Positions 1 through 8,461 of a stretch of 64,000 nt of DNA are shown piece by piece. Location: NCBI RefSeq assembly GCF_003946465.1, contig NZ_RHOL01000010.1, positions 1 to 64,000 on the forward strand. The letters run 5' to 3'. Source of the DNA: Lacticaseibacillus hegangensis (GTDB lineage Bacteria > Bacillota > Bacilli > Lactobacillales > Lactobacillaceae). Under the pieces are notes generated by a model, which worked only from the letters and a program-made list of their open reading frames with translations, was not told the DNA's origin and searched no databases. A program made the translations under genes and the position numbers. Position 1 is the stretch's first letter, and each line of letters begins with the position of its first letter.

Positions 1-59
1 TAGTACTAACAAGAATAGGTCTTCATGGCCTTTTTGGTCTAGTCGTCAGGGTGTTGCAC

Positions 60-88
60 TTGAATTGTAAACTGGGGCACTTTAATTA
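60..88 (+). promoter_or_regulatory. possible recX promoter
   Basis: TTGAAT at 60-65 and TAATTA at 83-88 are 17 bp apart, in an AT-rich stretch just upstream of recX. A TATATT at 92-97 is an alternative -10. The first 59 bases hold no gene that I can recognise. The call is tentative because neither hexamer is close to consensus. Confidence 0.3.
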
Positions 89-142
89 AGTTATATTGTA
101 CCATAACAAGTCATGGAATAATTCTTTTGAGGAGGTCGCCAG

Positions 143-940
143 ATGCAAACAATTACTAAAATTTCTGCCCAGAAACGCCGTGGCAGGTACAATATTTTCC
201 TCGACGGCAAGTATGCGTTTGCCGTCAGCGAAGGCACTCTGGTCAAGTATCGGCTGATCAAGGGGCTGACGCTGGAACCGGAGGCGGTCAAGGCTGTGCA
301 GGCGGCTGAGGTGGCGGCTGTTGCCAATGCCACAGCGCTGAATTTCATCAGCCACCAGCCGCGAACAGTCCACGAGGTTCGCGACCGGCTGCGGCAAGAC
401 GAGGTCCCCGAGGAAGTGATCAAGCAGGTCACCGATCACCTCAAGGCAATCAAGCTGCTGGACGACGCGCAATACGCGGATATTTTGGTGCGCGACAACC
501 TTTCGATGGGTGAGCGCGGGCCGCGTCAGGTCGAAGCCCGATTGCGCGAAAAAGGCGTGCATCCCGATGTGGCAGCCCAGGCGGTGGCCGGCGTGACCGC
601 CGAGCAGTGGCGCACGGTGGCCGATCGCGTCGCCAAAAAGGCGGCCCGCCGCACACAGCACAAACCGTTCAAGGACCAGCAGAACAAGATTCGCCAGGCG
701 TTGATGCAAAAAGGGTTTGACGGGCCCCTGGCCAGCGAAGCACTGGCGGCCCTGGCACTGGAACCCGACGCTGAGCAGGAAACTGACCTGTTGACGCGCG
801 AGGCGGAAAAGCAGTGGCGCCTCAAGCGCAAGTATACCGGCTATGATCGGCGCAACCGGGTCAAGCAGGCGCTGGTGCGCAAGGGGTTTGATTACGATGC
901 CATCGATGCCGTGATCGCGCGACTTGAAGCGGAGGCTTAG
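143..940 (+). CDS. recX: regulatory protein RecX
   Basis: RecX-family protein of 265 aa, the usual length in Firmicutes. RecX binds the RecA filament in the cytoplasm and limits recombination and SOS activity. The sequence shows the family's charged, repeated three-helix units: an N-terminal basic part, a middle stretch with DRLRQDEVPEEVI (residues 77-89), and two later units built around IRQALMQKGFDG and VKQALVRKGFDY, the typical RecX 'hairpin-repeat' pattern. The start is the ATG seven bases after a strong GAGGAGG. The DUF402 gene follows on the same strand after 73 bases, with its own promoter-like site. recA is not in the window. The family call is firm from the repeated KGFD motifs. Confidence 0.93.
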   Translation: MQTITKISAQKRRGRYNIFLDGKYAFAVSEGTLVKYRLIKGLTLEPEAVKAVQAAEVAAVANATALNFISHQPRTVHEVRDRLRQDEVPEEVIKQVTDHLKAIKLLDDAQYADILVRDNLSMGERGPRQVEARLREKGVHPDVAAQAVAGVTAEQWRTVADRVAKKAARRTQHKPFKDQQNKIRQALMQKGFDGPLASEALAALALEPDAEQETDLLTREAEKQWRLKRKYTGYDRRNRVKQALVRKGFDYDAIDAVIARLEAEA

Positions 941-965
941 GGCGCTAGCTGCAGCTTGTCCTTTC

Positions 966-974
966 TGTTATACT
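966..974 (+). promoter_or_regulatory. extended -10 promoter before the DUF402 gene
   Basis: TGTTATACT fits an extended -10 (TG, one base, TATACT at 969-974), about 40 bases before the start codon. There is no good -35 at the expected distance. Extended -10 sites with weak -35 boxes recur throughout this window. Confidence 0.4.
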
Positions 975-1013
975 TGAAAAGACAAAAAGATAATGCTGAA
1001 AGCTGGATAACCA

Positions 1014-1550
1014 ATGCGAATCCCTAAGGAAGGCGATTATGTCGCCATTCAGAGCTACAAGCACGATGGGAGCTTGCACCGGACATGGCGGGACACCATG
1101 GTCCTTAAGACCAGCGAAGACGCAATTATCGGTTGTAACGATCACACTTTGGTGACCGAATCCGATGGCAGACGATGGCTGACTCGTGAGCCGGCGATCG
1201 TGTATTTTCATAAACATTACTGGTTCAACGTGATCGCAATGATCAGAGAAGGCGGCGTGTCGTACTACTGCAACCTCGCCAGTCCCTCCGTGTTGGATCA
1301 GGAAGCGCTGAAATATATCGACTACGACTTGGATGTGAAGGTCTTCCCGGATGGGGAGAAGCGCCTGCTCGACGTCGATGAATACGAGGCACACAGCCGC
1401 AAATGGCAATACCCGCAAACTACTGACCGCATCTTGAAGGCCAACGTGCGCGTGCTTGTCGATTGGATCAACCATGGCAAAGGGCCGTTTTCAGCGGCTT
1501 ATGTGGATTTATGGTACAACCGGTACTTGCAACTGTCTCACCGGGTGTAA
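1014..1550 (+). CDS. DUF402 family nucleoside tri-/diphosphatase (Ntdp/YgaC-like)
   Basis: 178 aa, the normal length of the UPF0374/DUF402 family. The characterised Staphylococcus member hydrolyses nucleoside tri- and diphosphates with a divalent metal. The acidic signature is present as [10 protein letters not shown] at residues 101-110 (Asp103, Asp105, Asp107), with Asn87 upstream and another acidic patch near Asp120, which fits the known metal-site residues. There is no signal peptide or membrane segment. The ATG at 1014 follows only a weak AAAG-type ribosome site. A terminator and two structured repeats follow the stop. The physiological substrate cannot be read from the sequence. Confidence 0.85.
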   Translation: MRIPKEGDYVAIQSYKHDGSLHRTWRDTMVLKTSEDAIIGCNDHTLVTESDGRRWLTREPAIVYFHKHYWFNVIAMIREGGVSYYCNLASPSVLDQEALKYIDYDLDVKVFPDGEKRLLDVDEYEAHSRKWQYPQTTDRILKANVRVLVDWINHGKGPFSAAYVDLWYNRYLQLSHRV

Positions 1551-1556
1551 GCTTCG

Positions 1557-1582
1557 GCGCGAGGAACACTCGCGCTGTTTTT
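1557..1582 (+). terminator. terminator of the DUF402 gene
   Basis: A perfect 7-bp stem (GCGCGAG 1557-1563 with CTCGCGC 1569-1575) has a five-base loop and is followed by TGTTTTT. Structured repeat copy A begins five bases after the T-run. Confidence 0.8.
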
Positions 1583-1586
1583 GTAA

Positions 1587-1705
1587 GGTGCGAGGACCAG
1601 TGCACTTAGCACGATGGCTAGCTTGGACTGCCCTGGCGGCCGCGGAGCGGGCGTTAGGGCAGTCCTTGCTAGACATTCGCGCGTTGCTGGTCCGAGCCTG
1701 ATTAA
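1587..1705 (+). repeat. structured intergenic repeat, copy A
   Basis: First of five full copies of a repeat of about 120 nt. It opens with GGTGCG and ends with GCCTGATTAA. Outer helix P1 pairs GGACCAG (1594-1600) with CTGGTCC (1687-1693). An inner helix P3 pairs GGACTGCCCT (1625-1634) with AGGGCAGTCC (1656-1665), flanked by CTAGC/GCTAG. Between P1 and P3, GCACGA after CTTAG pairs with TCGCGC before GTTGC, with one A-C mismatch (helix P2). The apical part is variable and GC-rich. Copy B abuts it directly. I do not recognise the family. Confidence 0.85.
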
Positions 1706-1822
1706 GGTGTGACGACTGACGGTCTTAGCGTAATGGCTAGCTTGGCCCGACCCGTTCCCGCGAAGCGGGGGCGGGGTGGGCCTGGCTAGACACTTGCGCG
1801 TTGTCAGTCGGAACCCGATTAA
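1706..1822 (+). repeat. structured intergenic repeat, copy B
   Basis: Direct tandem of copy A, same orientation, with no spacer. The conserved blocks are GGTGTG, CTTAG, ATGGCTAGC, GCTAGACAC, CGTTG and CCCGATTAA. The stems use other sequences: P1 is CGACTGAC (1713-1720) with GTCAGTCG (1803-1810), and P2 is GCGTAA with TTGCGC. This is the only copy with GGTGTG instead of GGTGCG. A small GC hairpin (1823-1840) lies between it and the next gene's ribosome site. Confidence 0.85.
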
Positions 1823-1860
1823 GCGCGGCCTAGCCCGCGCCTCGTGATGGAGGAAAAAAC

Positions 1861-2376
1861 ATGACAGAATTGATCGATCAACCGGCTGGTCAGTTTATCG
1901 GCCGGGTGTACACTGCTGAAAGCAGCGACCAGATGGGCACCTTTTACCCGGCCTGGCAGGACTTTGAAGGGGCCGGCTACTTTGACCAGTTGGACGCTTT
2001 GTGTGAGCAGCCCAACCGAACCTACCTAGTCGTGTTTTCGCCGTACGGCAATTTTCAGTACTGGATCGGCAGTCTGACGCCAGTGGGTGTGACGGCGCCG
2101 GAAGGGCTTGAAGCAGTGACGCTGCCGGCCGGGACCGTGGGTAAGGCGGAAGGTCCGGTCAACGGTGTTCTCAATCAGCTGCCGGTGCAGACCACGGTGG
2201 CCAAAGGGTTTGAGATGCTGGAAAAAGCCGGCTACACGATCCCCGAACACATTGGCCAAACGGACAATCCATATTACCTGGAGTCGTATCCGATCGTTGA
2301 CGGCAAGGTGGACAAGGTTCGGTACCTGCTATATATCAGCAAGGACCAAATGGAGGGCTACGATGAGTTCGATTGA
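1861..2376 (+). CDS. GyrI-like / AraC effector-binding domain protein
   Basis: 171 aa soluble protein without a DNA-binding domain. The alternating short strands, the ending YLLYISKDQMEGYDEFD, and the segment LPAGTVGKAEGPVNGVLNQ resemble the small-molecule-binding GyrI/AraC effector-binding fold, which binds drugs or other ligands. That match is from memory and moderate. GGAGG lies just upstream of the ATG. It overlaps the next gene by 14 bases, so the two are probably translated together. It lies right after the repeat pair A/B. The ligand is unknown. Confidence 0.5.
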   Translation: MTELIDQPAGQFIGRVYTAESSDQMGTFYPAWQDFEGAGYFDQLDALCEQPNRTYLVVFSPYGNFQYWIGSLTPVGVTAPEGLEAVTLPAGTVGKAEGPVNGVLNQLPVQTTVAKGFEMLEKAGYTIPEHIGQTDNPYYLESYPIVDGKVDKVRYLLYISKDQMEGYDEFD

Positions 2377-2998
2377 TCATGACAGAATGGTTGCTGGGCG
2401 GCTGTACGATGCCAGCGCCGAGGACTTGCACAAGGCACGCATGCGCACCCGGCTGCTGACCGAATCATATAACCGCACCAGTGTCGCCGACCAAATTGGC
2501 CGGCGGACGATTCTGCGGCAGCTGTTTAAAGCCTTTGGCGAAGGCGGCTACATCGAGCCGCGCCTGCAGGTCGACTACGGCAGCCACATCACCATCGGCA
2601 AAAACTTTTACGCGAATTACGATCCCATTTTGCTGGACGTGGCGCCGATCACCATCGGCGACAACGTGATGCTGGGGCCGCGCGTGAGTCTGCTGACCCC
2701 GACGCACCCGATTGATGCCGGCGTGCGTAACTCAGGGCTTGAGTACGCCAAGCCAATCACGATCGGTGACAATGTCTGGTTCGGCGGGGGCTGCATTGTG
2801 CTGCCCGGCGTGACCATCGGCAGCAACGTGGTCGTCGGCGCCGGGGCCGTGGTGACGAAGGACGTCCCTGATGCCGTGGTTGTCGTGGGCAATCCGGCCC
2901 AGGTTCTGCGGCCAATCACCGCAGCTGATGCGCAGTTTTGGCAGGCCAAGCAGCAGGCTTACCTGGCAGACATGAAGACGCTGGATCAGGCCGAATAG
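2363..2998 (+). CDS. maa: maltose/galactoside O-acetyltransferase family (LbH hexapeptide)
   Basis: 211 aa, the size of the Maa/LacA/NodL family, which transfers acetyl from acetyl-CoA to sugar hydroxyls in the cytoplasm. The N-terminal segment DRMVAGRLYDASAEDLHKAR is the maltose acetyltransferase signature. From about residue 70 there are left-handed beta-helix hexapeptide repeats (ITIGDNVMLGPRVSL, ITIGDNVWFGGGCIVLPG), with the catalytic His in the TPTHPID stretch. An upstream in-frame ATG exists, but the ATG at 2363 has GGAGGG five bases before it, so I use that. The start lies inside the previous gene. The true acceptor sugar is unknown. Confidence 0.88.
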   Translation: MSSIDHDRMVAGRLYDASAEDLHKARMRTRLLTESYNRTSVADQIGRRTILRQLFKAFGEGGYIEPRLQVDYGSHITIGKNFYANYDPILLDVAPITIGDNVMLGPRVSLLTPTHPIDAGVRNSGLEYAKPITIGDNVWFGGGCIVLPGVTIGSNVVVGAGAVVTKDVPDAVVVVGNPAQVLRPITAADAQFWQAKQQAYLADMKTLDQAE

Positions 2999-3020
2999 TC
3001 CGGTATGGGGAGGTGCACTG

Positions 3021-3635
3021 ATGCCCAAAAATCGGCTCGAAGCGTTTACCGATGGCGTGATCGCCATCATCATCACGATCATGGTCTTGGAATTGCACGC
3101 CCCAAGCGCTGGCAGCTGGGCCGCGCTGTGGCAGATGCGCGGCATTTTTGCGATTTACTTCGTGTCGTTCTTCACGCTGGCGGTTTATTGGAACAATCAC
3201 CATCACCTGTTCCTGCTGGTCAAGCGGATCAACGGGCGTGTCCTGTGGGCCAACATCCTGTTCCTTTTTGCGGCCTCGTTTTTCCCGTTTGCGACTGACT
3301 GGGTGGGTGCCACTCACGTGCTGGCACGCGCACCGGAGATGACTTACGGGTTCGTGGTGCTGGCCACCGATGTCACGTACTGGCTGCTGATTCAGATGCT
3401 GATCCGGGCCGACCGCCACAATGCGGCACTCAAAGACTTGCTCGGGCAGGGCTACTACAAACCGATCGTCACGATTGGCGGTAATGTGATCGCAATCTTG
3501 GCGGCGTTCATCTGGCCAAGTTTGACCATTATCATTGATGTGCTGCTGCTGCTCCTGTGGGTACGTCCCGAGCGCCGCATCGAGCACCATGTGCATCAAA
3601 CCCGCGTTTTGCCCAACGAAAAAGGTCGCCAGTAA
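3021..3635 (+). CDS. TMEM175-like (DUF1211) membrane protein, putative potassium channel
   Basis: 204 aa with about six hydrophobic segments. The first helix carries RLEAFTDGVIAIIITIMVLE, the DUF1211/TMEM175 signature in which the F-(S/T)-D motif lies near the pore. Bacterial members form potassium-permeable channels in the plasma membrane. The ATG at 3021 follows GGGGAGG. It is probably co-transcribed with the acetyltransferase 22 bases upstream. The terminator hairpin begins inside its last codons. The family call is good; ion selectivity is inferred. Confidence 0.82.
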   Translation: MPKNRLEAFTDGVIAIIITIMVLELHAPSAGSWAALWQMRGIFAIYFVSFFTLAVYWNNHHHLFLLVKRINGRVLWANILFLFAASFFPFATDWVGATHVLARAPEMTYGFVVLATDVTYWLLIQMLIRADRHNAALKDLLGQGYYKPIVTIGGNVIAILAAFIWPSLTIIIDVLLLLLWVRPERRIEHHVHQTRVLPNEKGRQ

Positions 3636-3652
3636 AAAATGGCGACCTTTTT
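3619..3652. terminator. bidirectional terminator
   Basis: GGTCGCCA (3624-3631) pairs with TGGCGACC (3640-3647), with A5 before and T5 after. It serves the channel gene on + and the GNAT gene on -. Confidence 0.9.
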
Positions 3653-3659
3653 CGTGTGT

Positions 3660-4094
3660 TTAAGCAAAAATGCGGTGCATCTCGCGGTGGCGAATGCCGG
3701 CGTCCAGAAACTCGGGCCGTTCGGTGAGCGTGTAGCCCAGCGTTTTGTAAAACCCGACCGCCTGGACCTGGGCGCCCAGCCGCAGCTCGCGGGCGCCATG
3801 GGCCTCGGCGTAATCGGCGAGGTGCTCGAGCAAAGCTTTGCCGACGCCGTGATGACGGTACGGGGCCAGGACGGCGACGCGCTGCACACGGTAGCCGTAA
3901 TCGGCCGGCAGCAGGCGCGCGGTGGCCACGGCCAGGCCGTCATCGTAAGCGACAAAGTACGTGGCCTTGGCCTCGTCTTGGTCGACCTCGCGTTCAGGGG
4001 ACACGTGCTGCTCCTTGACGAAGACGGTGGTGCGAATGGCCAGCGCGTCTTGGTAAATTGCGCTGTTGGTATCGGTGCTAACTTTGAATTCCAT
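3660..4094 (-). CDS. GNAT family N-acetyltransferase
   Basis: 144 aa, single GNAT domain. Acetyl-CoA-binding motif A is visible as VQRVAVLAPYRHHGVGKALLEHL (quoted here in part as RHHGVGKAL), with the QAVGFYKTLGYT motif B downstream. The shape is close to the YjcF/ElaA subgroup. The substrate cannot be told. It is a lone gene on the minus strand, convergent with the channel gene and divergent from the AI-2E-type permease. Confidence 0.85.
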   Translation of the reverse strand: MEFKVSTDTNSAIYQDALAIRTTVFVKEQHVSPEREVDQDEAKATYFVAYDDGLAVATARLLPADYGYRVQRVAVLAPYRHHGVGKALLEHLADYAEAHGARELRLGAQVQAVGFYKTLGYTLTERPEFLDAGIRHREMHRIFA

Positions 4095-4115
4095 CTTCAG
4101 TATCGACTTCCTGTT

Positions 4116-4143
4116 TTGGTTTATAGGGTAATGCGTGTATTAT
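4116..4143 (+). promoter_or_regulatory. promoter of the AI-2E-type permease
   Basis: TTGGTT (4116-4121), a 16-bp spacer and TATTAT (4138-4143), about 30 bases before the GTG start. The site lies between two divergent genes. Confidence 0.45.
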
Positions 4144-4170
4144 AGACCATACCGAAAGAAGGTGTGAATA

Positions 4171-5310
4171 GTGTTTCAGAAAATCCGTGAATCTAAACTC
4201 ATGTTCTGGTCGCTTGAAGCCTTAATCATCGTGGCTTTGATCATCGGGCTGACGAACCTGAGCTTTTTGTTCAAACCGATCGCGACGTTTTTCTCGACAT
4301 TATTGATTCCGTTCATCGCGGCCGGCTTTTTGTTCTACCTGTTTAATCCGCTGGTCAACTGGCTGGGCAAGCTGAAGCTGCCGCGGCCGGCCGCCATTGC
4401 GCTGATTTTTGTGGTAGTGCTGGCGCTGCTGGGGTTTCTGGTGGCGACCATCATTCCCAACCTGATCGACCAGGTCACGCAACTGATCTCCGGGTTGCCC
4501 GGCTTTGTCCGCGAACTGCGCGACGACTTGACTCAGCTGTCGCATTACCGCTGGTACCAGAAGTTTGGGGTGGCTAAGCTGGTCAGCAAGATGCAGGTCG
4601 AACCGGCGAAAATCTTGCAGAACGTGCTGGGCGACTTTTCGGCGGGCGTGCCCGGCCTGATTGGCTCCGTCGCGTCGGTCGTGATCGGCGCAATCACCAT
4701 CCCTGTGCTGCTGTTTTACATGCTGAAGGACGGGAACCGCTTCGTGCCGGCAGTGCAGCGGCTTTTGCCGGACCGCTACGGCGAGGAGATTCAAACCGTT
4801 TTCACCCGAATGAACCAGACACTGTCGCATTACATTGCGGGGCAGGCTATTGAGTGTCTGTTCGTCGGCACGTTCACCTTCATCGGTTATTTGATTATCG
4901 GCATGCCTTACGCGTTTCTGCTCGGGTTCGTAGCCGGCGTTGTCACCATCATTCCGTACCTCGGCCCGTACATCGGGATCGCCCCGGCGCTGTTGATTGC
5001 CCTGACCGTCGGCTGGGGCAAGGTCGCCTTGGTGATCGTGGTGGTGCTGATCGTACAGCAAACCGATGGGAACCTGATTTACCCGAACGTGATCGGTCGC
5101 AGTCTCAATATCCATCCGCTGACCATCATTGTGCTTCTGCTGGTGGCGGGCAACATCTGGGGCATTTTAGGCACCATTTTGGCGGTACCGGTTTACGCGG
5201 TGATCAAAACGGTGCTGACCTATGCGCTGGAGCTTTACCGATTCCACCGCAACCAGGCGGCCCAAGAGCCGCTTTTGGCCAAGCCGACTGACCAGCAGCC
5301 CAAACCTTAA
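4171..5310 (+). CDS. AI-2E family transporter (UPF0118)
   Basis: 379 aa integral membrane protein of the AI-2E/PerM family, with about eight hydrophobic segments and a soluble loop near residues 110-160 (DQVTQLISGLPGFVRELRDD). The conserved C-terminal region with GVVTIIPYLGPYIG and the glycine-rich GILGTILAVPVYAV is clear. Members are linked to autoinducer export, sodium/proton exchange or other efflux; the role here is open. The start is GTG at 4171 after AAAGAAGG. No partner genes are nearby. Confidence 0.88.
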   Translation: MFQKIRESKLMFWSLEALIIVALIIGLTNLSFLFKPIATFFSTLLIPFIAAGFLFYLFNPLVNWLGKLKLPRPAAIALIFVVVLALLGFLVATIIPNLIDQVTQLISGLPGFVRELRDDLTQLSHYRWYQKFGVAKLVSKMQVEPAKILQNVLGDFSAGVPGLIGSVASVVIGAITIPVLLFYMLKDGNRFVPAVQRLLPDRYGEEIQTVFTRMNQTLSHYIAGQAIECLFVGTFTFIGYLIIGMPYAFLLGFVAGVVTIIPYLGPYIGIAPALLIALTVGWGKVALVIVVVLIVQQTDGNLIYPNVIGRSLNIHPLTIIVLLLVAGNIWGILGTILAVPVYAVIKTVLTYALELYRFHRNQAAQEPLLAKPTDQQPKP

Positions 5311-5382
5311 TTGCTTGCCGGGTCAGCGGTCAAGCCGGTAAAATTATAGTTATCAACAGCGCGGCGAAAGGATGAACAGTTT

Positions 5383-6720
5383 ATGAGTGGTGATTCAGGC
5401 GGGGCCTTATGGGGCCAGCTGCTTTTAATCGTAATTTTAACCGTGGTCAACGCGTGCTTTGCCGCCGCAGAAATCGCGGTGGTGTCTTTGAGCCGCAGCA
5501 AAATTCAGGGCCAGGCCAAGGCCGGCGACAAAAAGGCGGCAAAGCTCCTGAAGATCATGAACAACTCCACCAATTTTTTGGCGACGATTCAAGTCGGCAT
5601 CACCTTCGCCGGCTTCTTTGCGTCGGCTTCGGCGGCCACCACGCTGGCCGGGCGCATCGAGCCGTGGTTTGGCAACGTGAGTTTTGCGCATGAGCTGGCA
5701 GTCTTGCTGGTTACCGTGATCCTGTCGTACTTCTCGCTGGTGTTCGGCGAGCTCTACCCCAAGCAGGTCGCACTGCAAATGACGGAAAAGGTGGCCAAGG
5801 CCGCCGTCACCCCGATTTCCGTAATCGGCGTGGCACTGCACCCGTTTGTCTGGCTGCTGTCGGCGTCGACCAACCTGCTGCTGAAACTCACCCCAATTAA
5901 GTTCAGCACCGATCAAAATCAGGTGACCCGTGAGGAAATGACCGCGATGATCGAAAGCGGCAAGCAGTCAGGGGCCATCGACCCGGATGAGTACGCGATG
6001 CTGGAAGGCATCATCGGCCTGTCCAACAAGCTGGCCCGCGAGGTCATGGTGCCGCGGATCGACGCCTTCATGGTCGACGCTGACCAGCCGGACCAAGCCG
6101 CCATTGACACGATTTTGTCCAATGTCTACTCGCGCATTCCCATTTACCAAAAAGACAAGGACAACGTGGTCGGGATCGTGCACATCAAAAATCTGCTGAG
6201 TCAGGCGCGCAAGGTCGGCTTCGCCCAGGTCCGCCTGGAAGACATCATGACCGACCCGCTGTTTGTGCCGGAAACCATCAGTATTGACGACCTGCTGACT
6301 GAGATGCGCATTCGCCACCAGCAAATGGGCATCCTGCTGGACGAGTATGGCGGGGTGGTCGGCCTGGTGACGATTGAGGATCTGCTGGAGGAAATCGTCG
6401 GCGACATCGACGACGAGTCCGATGCCACCACGGTCAATTACACCAAGCTGGACCAGGACGATTACCTGGTGAACGGCCGCATGACGCTCAGCGATTTCAA
6501 CGAGGCCTTTGGCACGGACCTGCAGGCGCCGGATGTCGACACGATTGCCGGCTACGTGATCAACGCACTCGGCGTTATTCCCAGCACCCACAAGCAGGAA
6601 ACCGTCCCGATTCCAGGCGGCACGCTGACGTCCGGCAAAATCGAAAATTCCCGGCTGGTCAACGTACATCTGCACCTGCCCGTCAAAGCAGCTTCGGCCA
6701 GTGAAGCCAGCGAGCCGTAA
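5383..6720 (+). CDS. hemolysin-family CNNM/CorC-type transporter
   Basis: 445 aa. An N-terminal DUF21/CNNM membrane domain (about residues 5-195, three to four helices, with FFASASAATTLAG) is followed by two CBS domains (about 210-335, including ILLDEYGGVVGLVTIEDLLE) and a C-terminal CorC/HlyC domain (about 350-430, DYLVNGRMTLSDFNEAFG). Such proteins act in magnesium or other divalent cation efflux; the name hemolysin is historical. The start ATG follows GAAAGGATG. The gene stands alone between the AI-2E permease and the prfC promoter. Confidence 0.9.
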   Translation: MSGDSGGALWGQLLLIVILTVVNACFAAAEIAVVSLSRSKIQGQAKAGDKKAAKLLKIMNNSTNFLATIQVGITFAGFFASASAATTLAGRIEPWFGNVSFAHELAVLLVTVILSYFSLVFGELYPKQVALQMTEKVAKAAVTPISVIGVALHPFVWLLSASTNLLLKLTPIKFSTDQNQVTREEMTAMIESGKQSGAIDPDEYAMLEGIIGLSNKLAREVMVPRIDAFMVDADQPDQAAIDTILSNVYSRIPIYQKDKDNVVGIVHIKNLLSQARKVGFAQVRLEDIMTDPLFVPETISIDDLLTEMRIRHQQMGILLDEYGGVVGLVTIEDLLEEIVGDIDDESDATTVNYTKLDQDDYLVNGRMTLSDFNEAFGTDLQAPDVDTIAGYVINALGVIPSTHKQETVPIPGGTLTSGKIENSRLVNVHLHLPVKAASASEASEP

Positions 6721-6727
6721 TGTTTGA

Positions 6728-6756
6728 TTGAAGAAGCGCGCGTTCTTCTTTATAAT
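6728..6756 (+). promoter_or_regulatory. prfC promoter
   Basis: TTGAAG (6728-6733), a 17-bp spacer and a perfect TATAAT (6751-6756). Transcription would begin near 6763, about 100 bases before prfC, just before the leader hairpin. Confidence 0.65.
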
Positions 6757-6768
6757 GGTGGGAAGACT

Positions 6769-6793
6769 AGGTCCCATTGACTGGGACTTTTTT
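6769..6793 (+). terminator. terminator-like hairpin in the prfC leader
   Basis: GTCCCA (6771-6776) pairs with TGGGAC (6782-6787) around a five-base loop, extended by A-T and G-T pairs, and is followed by six T. It lies between the prfC promoter and the gene, so it would end most transcripts early unless bypassed. It could also end read-through from the upstream gene. Confidence 0.7.
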
Positions 6794-6864
6794 CGTGAAA
6801 GGACGGTTTTCCCAATGTAGCAAGCGGCCATTGTCTGTCACTACCGCAATTGAAAGGACCACTT

Positions 6865-8442
6865 ATGAAACCACAAGAATTAAAAGCCGCGGTAGACAAG
6901 CGCCGCACTTTTGCCATCATTTCTCACCCCGATGCCGGGAAAACCACCATCACCGAGCAGCTGCTGCTGTTTGGCGGCGTGATCCGCGAGGCTGGGACGG
7001 TCAAGGGCAGAAAGTCGAGCCACTTCGCTAAGTCGGACTGGATGGCCATCGAGAAGCAGCGCGGGATCTCGGTCACCAGCTCCGTTTTGCAATTCCAGTA
7101 CGCTGGCAAGCAGATCAACATTTTGGACACGCCAGGGCATGAAGACTTTTCCGAAGACACCTACCGCACCCTGATGGCCGTCGACGCGGCGGTCATGGTC
7201 ATCGACTCCGCCAAGGGGATCGAGGCCCAGACCAAGAAGCTGTTCAAGGTCGTCAAGCAGCGCGGGATTCCGATTTTCACCTTCATGAACAAGCTGGACC
7301 GCGACGGCCGCGAACCCCTCGATCTGATTGCCGAGCTGGAAGACCTGCTGGGCATTGAAGGTTACGCGATGAACTGGCCGATGGGGATGGGCAAGGGCCT
7401 GGCCGGTCTGTACGACCGCGTCGACCACCGCATCGAGCTTTACCGCGAAAACGAGGCAGGGGAAAAGTACCTGCCATTGGATCAGGACGGCAAGTTGGAC
7501 CCGAGCGAGCCGCTGGCCAACGATTCGATTTACACTGACACCTTGGACAGCATTGAGCTGCTCAATGACGCCGGCAACCAATTCGATCTGAAAAAAGTGA
7601 TGACAGGCGACCAGACGCCGGTGTTCTTCGGCTCCGCGCTGACCAACTTTGGCGTCGAGACCTTCCTCAAGCACTTCGTCGAAATGGCGCCGGCGCCAGG
7701 GCCCCACAAGCTGCAAGACGGCCGTGAGATCAGTCCGACCGATCCGAATTTCTCCGGGTTTGTTTTCAAGATCCAGGCCAATATGAACCCGAACCACCGC
7801 GACCGCATTGCCTTTGTCCGCATCGGCGCCGGCGAGTTCGAGCGTGGCATGGATGTCACGCTGGCCCGGACCGGCAAGGTGCTCCGGCTGAACAACTCGA
7901 CCGAGTTCATGGCCGACACCCGCGAGCAGGTGCAAACTGCCGTGGCCGGTGACATCGTCGGCCTGTACGACACCGGTAATTTTCAAATCGGCGACTCGAT
8001 TTACGCCGGCAAGGACCCGGTGGAATACGAAAAGCTGCCGCAGTTCACCCCGGAGCTGTTCATGCGCGTGACGCCAAAAAACGTGATGAAGCAGAAGAGC
8101 TTCCACAAGGGGATGCAGCAGCTGGTCCAGGAAGGCGCCGTGCAGCTTTATCGCACCTACACCACCAACGACTACATCCTCGGTGCGGTCGGCCAGCTGC
8201 AGTTTGAAGTGTTCAAGTTCCGCATGCAAAATGAGTACAACTCAGAAGTTGTGATGACGCCGATCGGCAGCCGGGTCGCCCGCTGGATCGATCCCGACCA
8301 GCTGGATGAGAAAATGTCCTCCAGCCGCAATTTGCTGGTCAAGGATTCGCAGGGCCTGCCGCTGTTCCTGTTTGAAAATCAGTACGCCGAGCGGTGGTTT
8401 GCCGATAAGTACCCGGACGTCAAGCTGACAGCCAAGCTGTAA
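6865..8442 (+). CDS. prfC: peptide chain release factor 3
   Basis: 525 aa translational GTPase that recycles RF1/RF2 from the ribosome after peptide release. The P-loop SHPDAGKTT lies near residue 20, the G3 motif DTPGHEDF near 90 and G4 NKLDRD near 145, followed by the RF3-specific domains II-III. The start is the ATG at 6865; an earlier in-frame TTG lies inside the AAAGGA ribosome site and is unlikely. It is preceded by a leader with a terminator-like hairpin. The SseB-like gene follows after 19 bases and is probably co-transcribed. Confidence 0.97.
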   Translation: MKPQELKAAVDKRRTFAIISHPDAGKTTITEQLLLFGGVIREAGTVKGRKSSHFAKSDWMAIEKQRGISVTSSVLQFQYAGKQINILDTPGHEDFSEDTYRTLMAVDAAVMVIDSAKGIEAQTKKLFKVVKQRGIPIFTFMNKLDRDGREPLDLIAELEDLLGIEGYAMNWPMGMGKGLAGLYDRVDHRIELYRENEAGEKYLPLDQDGKLDPSEPLANDSIYTDTLDSIELLNDAGNQFDLKKVMTGDQTPVFFGSALTNFGVETFLKHFVEMAPAPGPHKLQDGREISPTDPNFSGFVFKIQANMNPNHRDRIAFVRIGAGEFERGMDVTLARTGKVLRLNNSTEFMADTREQVQTAVAGDIVGLYDTGNFQIGDSIYAGKDPVEYEKLPQFTPELFMRVTPKNVMKQKSFHKGMQQLVQEGAVQLYRTYTTNDYILGAVGQLQFEVFKFRMQNEYNSEVVMTPIGSRVARWIDPDQLDEKMSSSRNLLVKDSQGLPLFLFENQYAERWFADKYPDVKLTAKL

Positions 8443-8461
8443 GCAGAAAGGAAGCTGAACG

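Noticed and set aside
1-142. A gene before recX
   Set aside because: No open frame with a start and ribosome site could be supported in these bases; the minus-strand frames that reach here are shadows of recX.
6880-8229. Long open frame of 449 codons on the minus strand
   Set aside because: It is the shadow of prfC in a GC-rich genome. It has no ribosome site or known domain, and prfC on the other strand is unmistakable. The same applies to long shadows opposite purL, purF, argS, clpE and polA.
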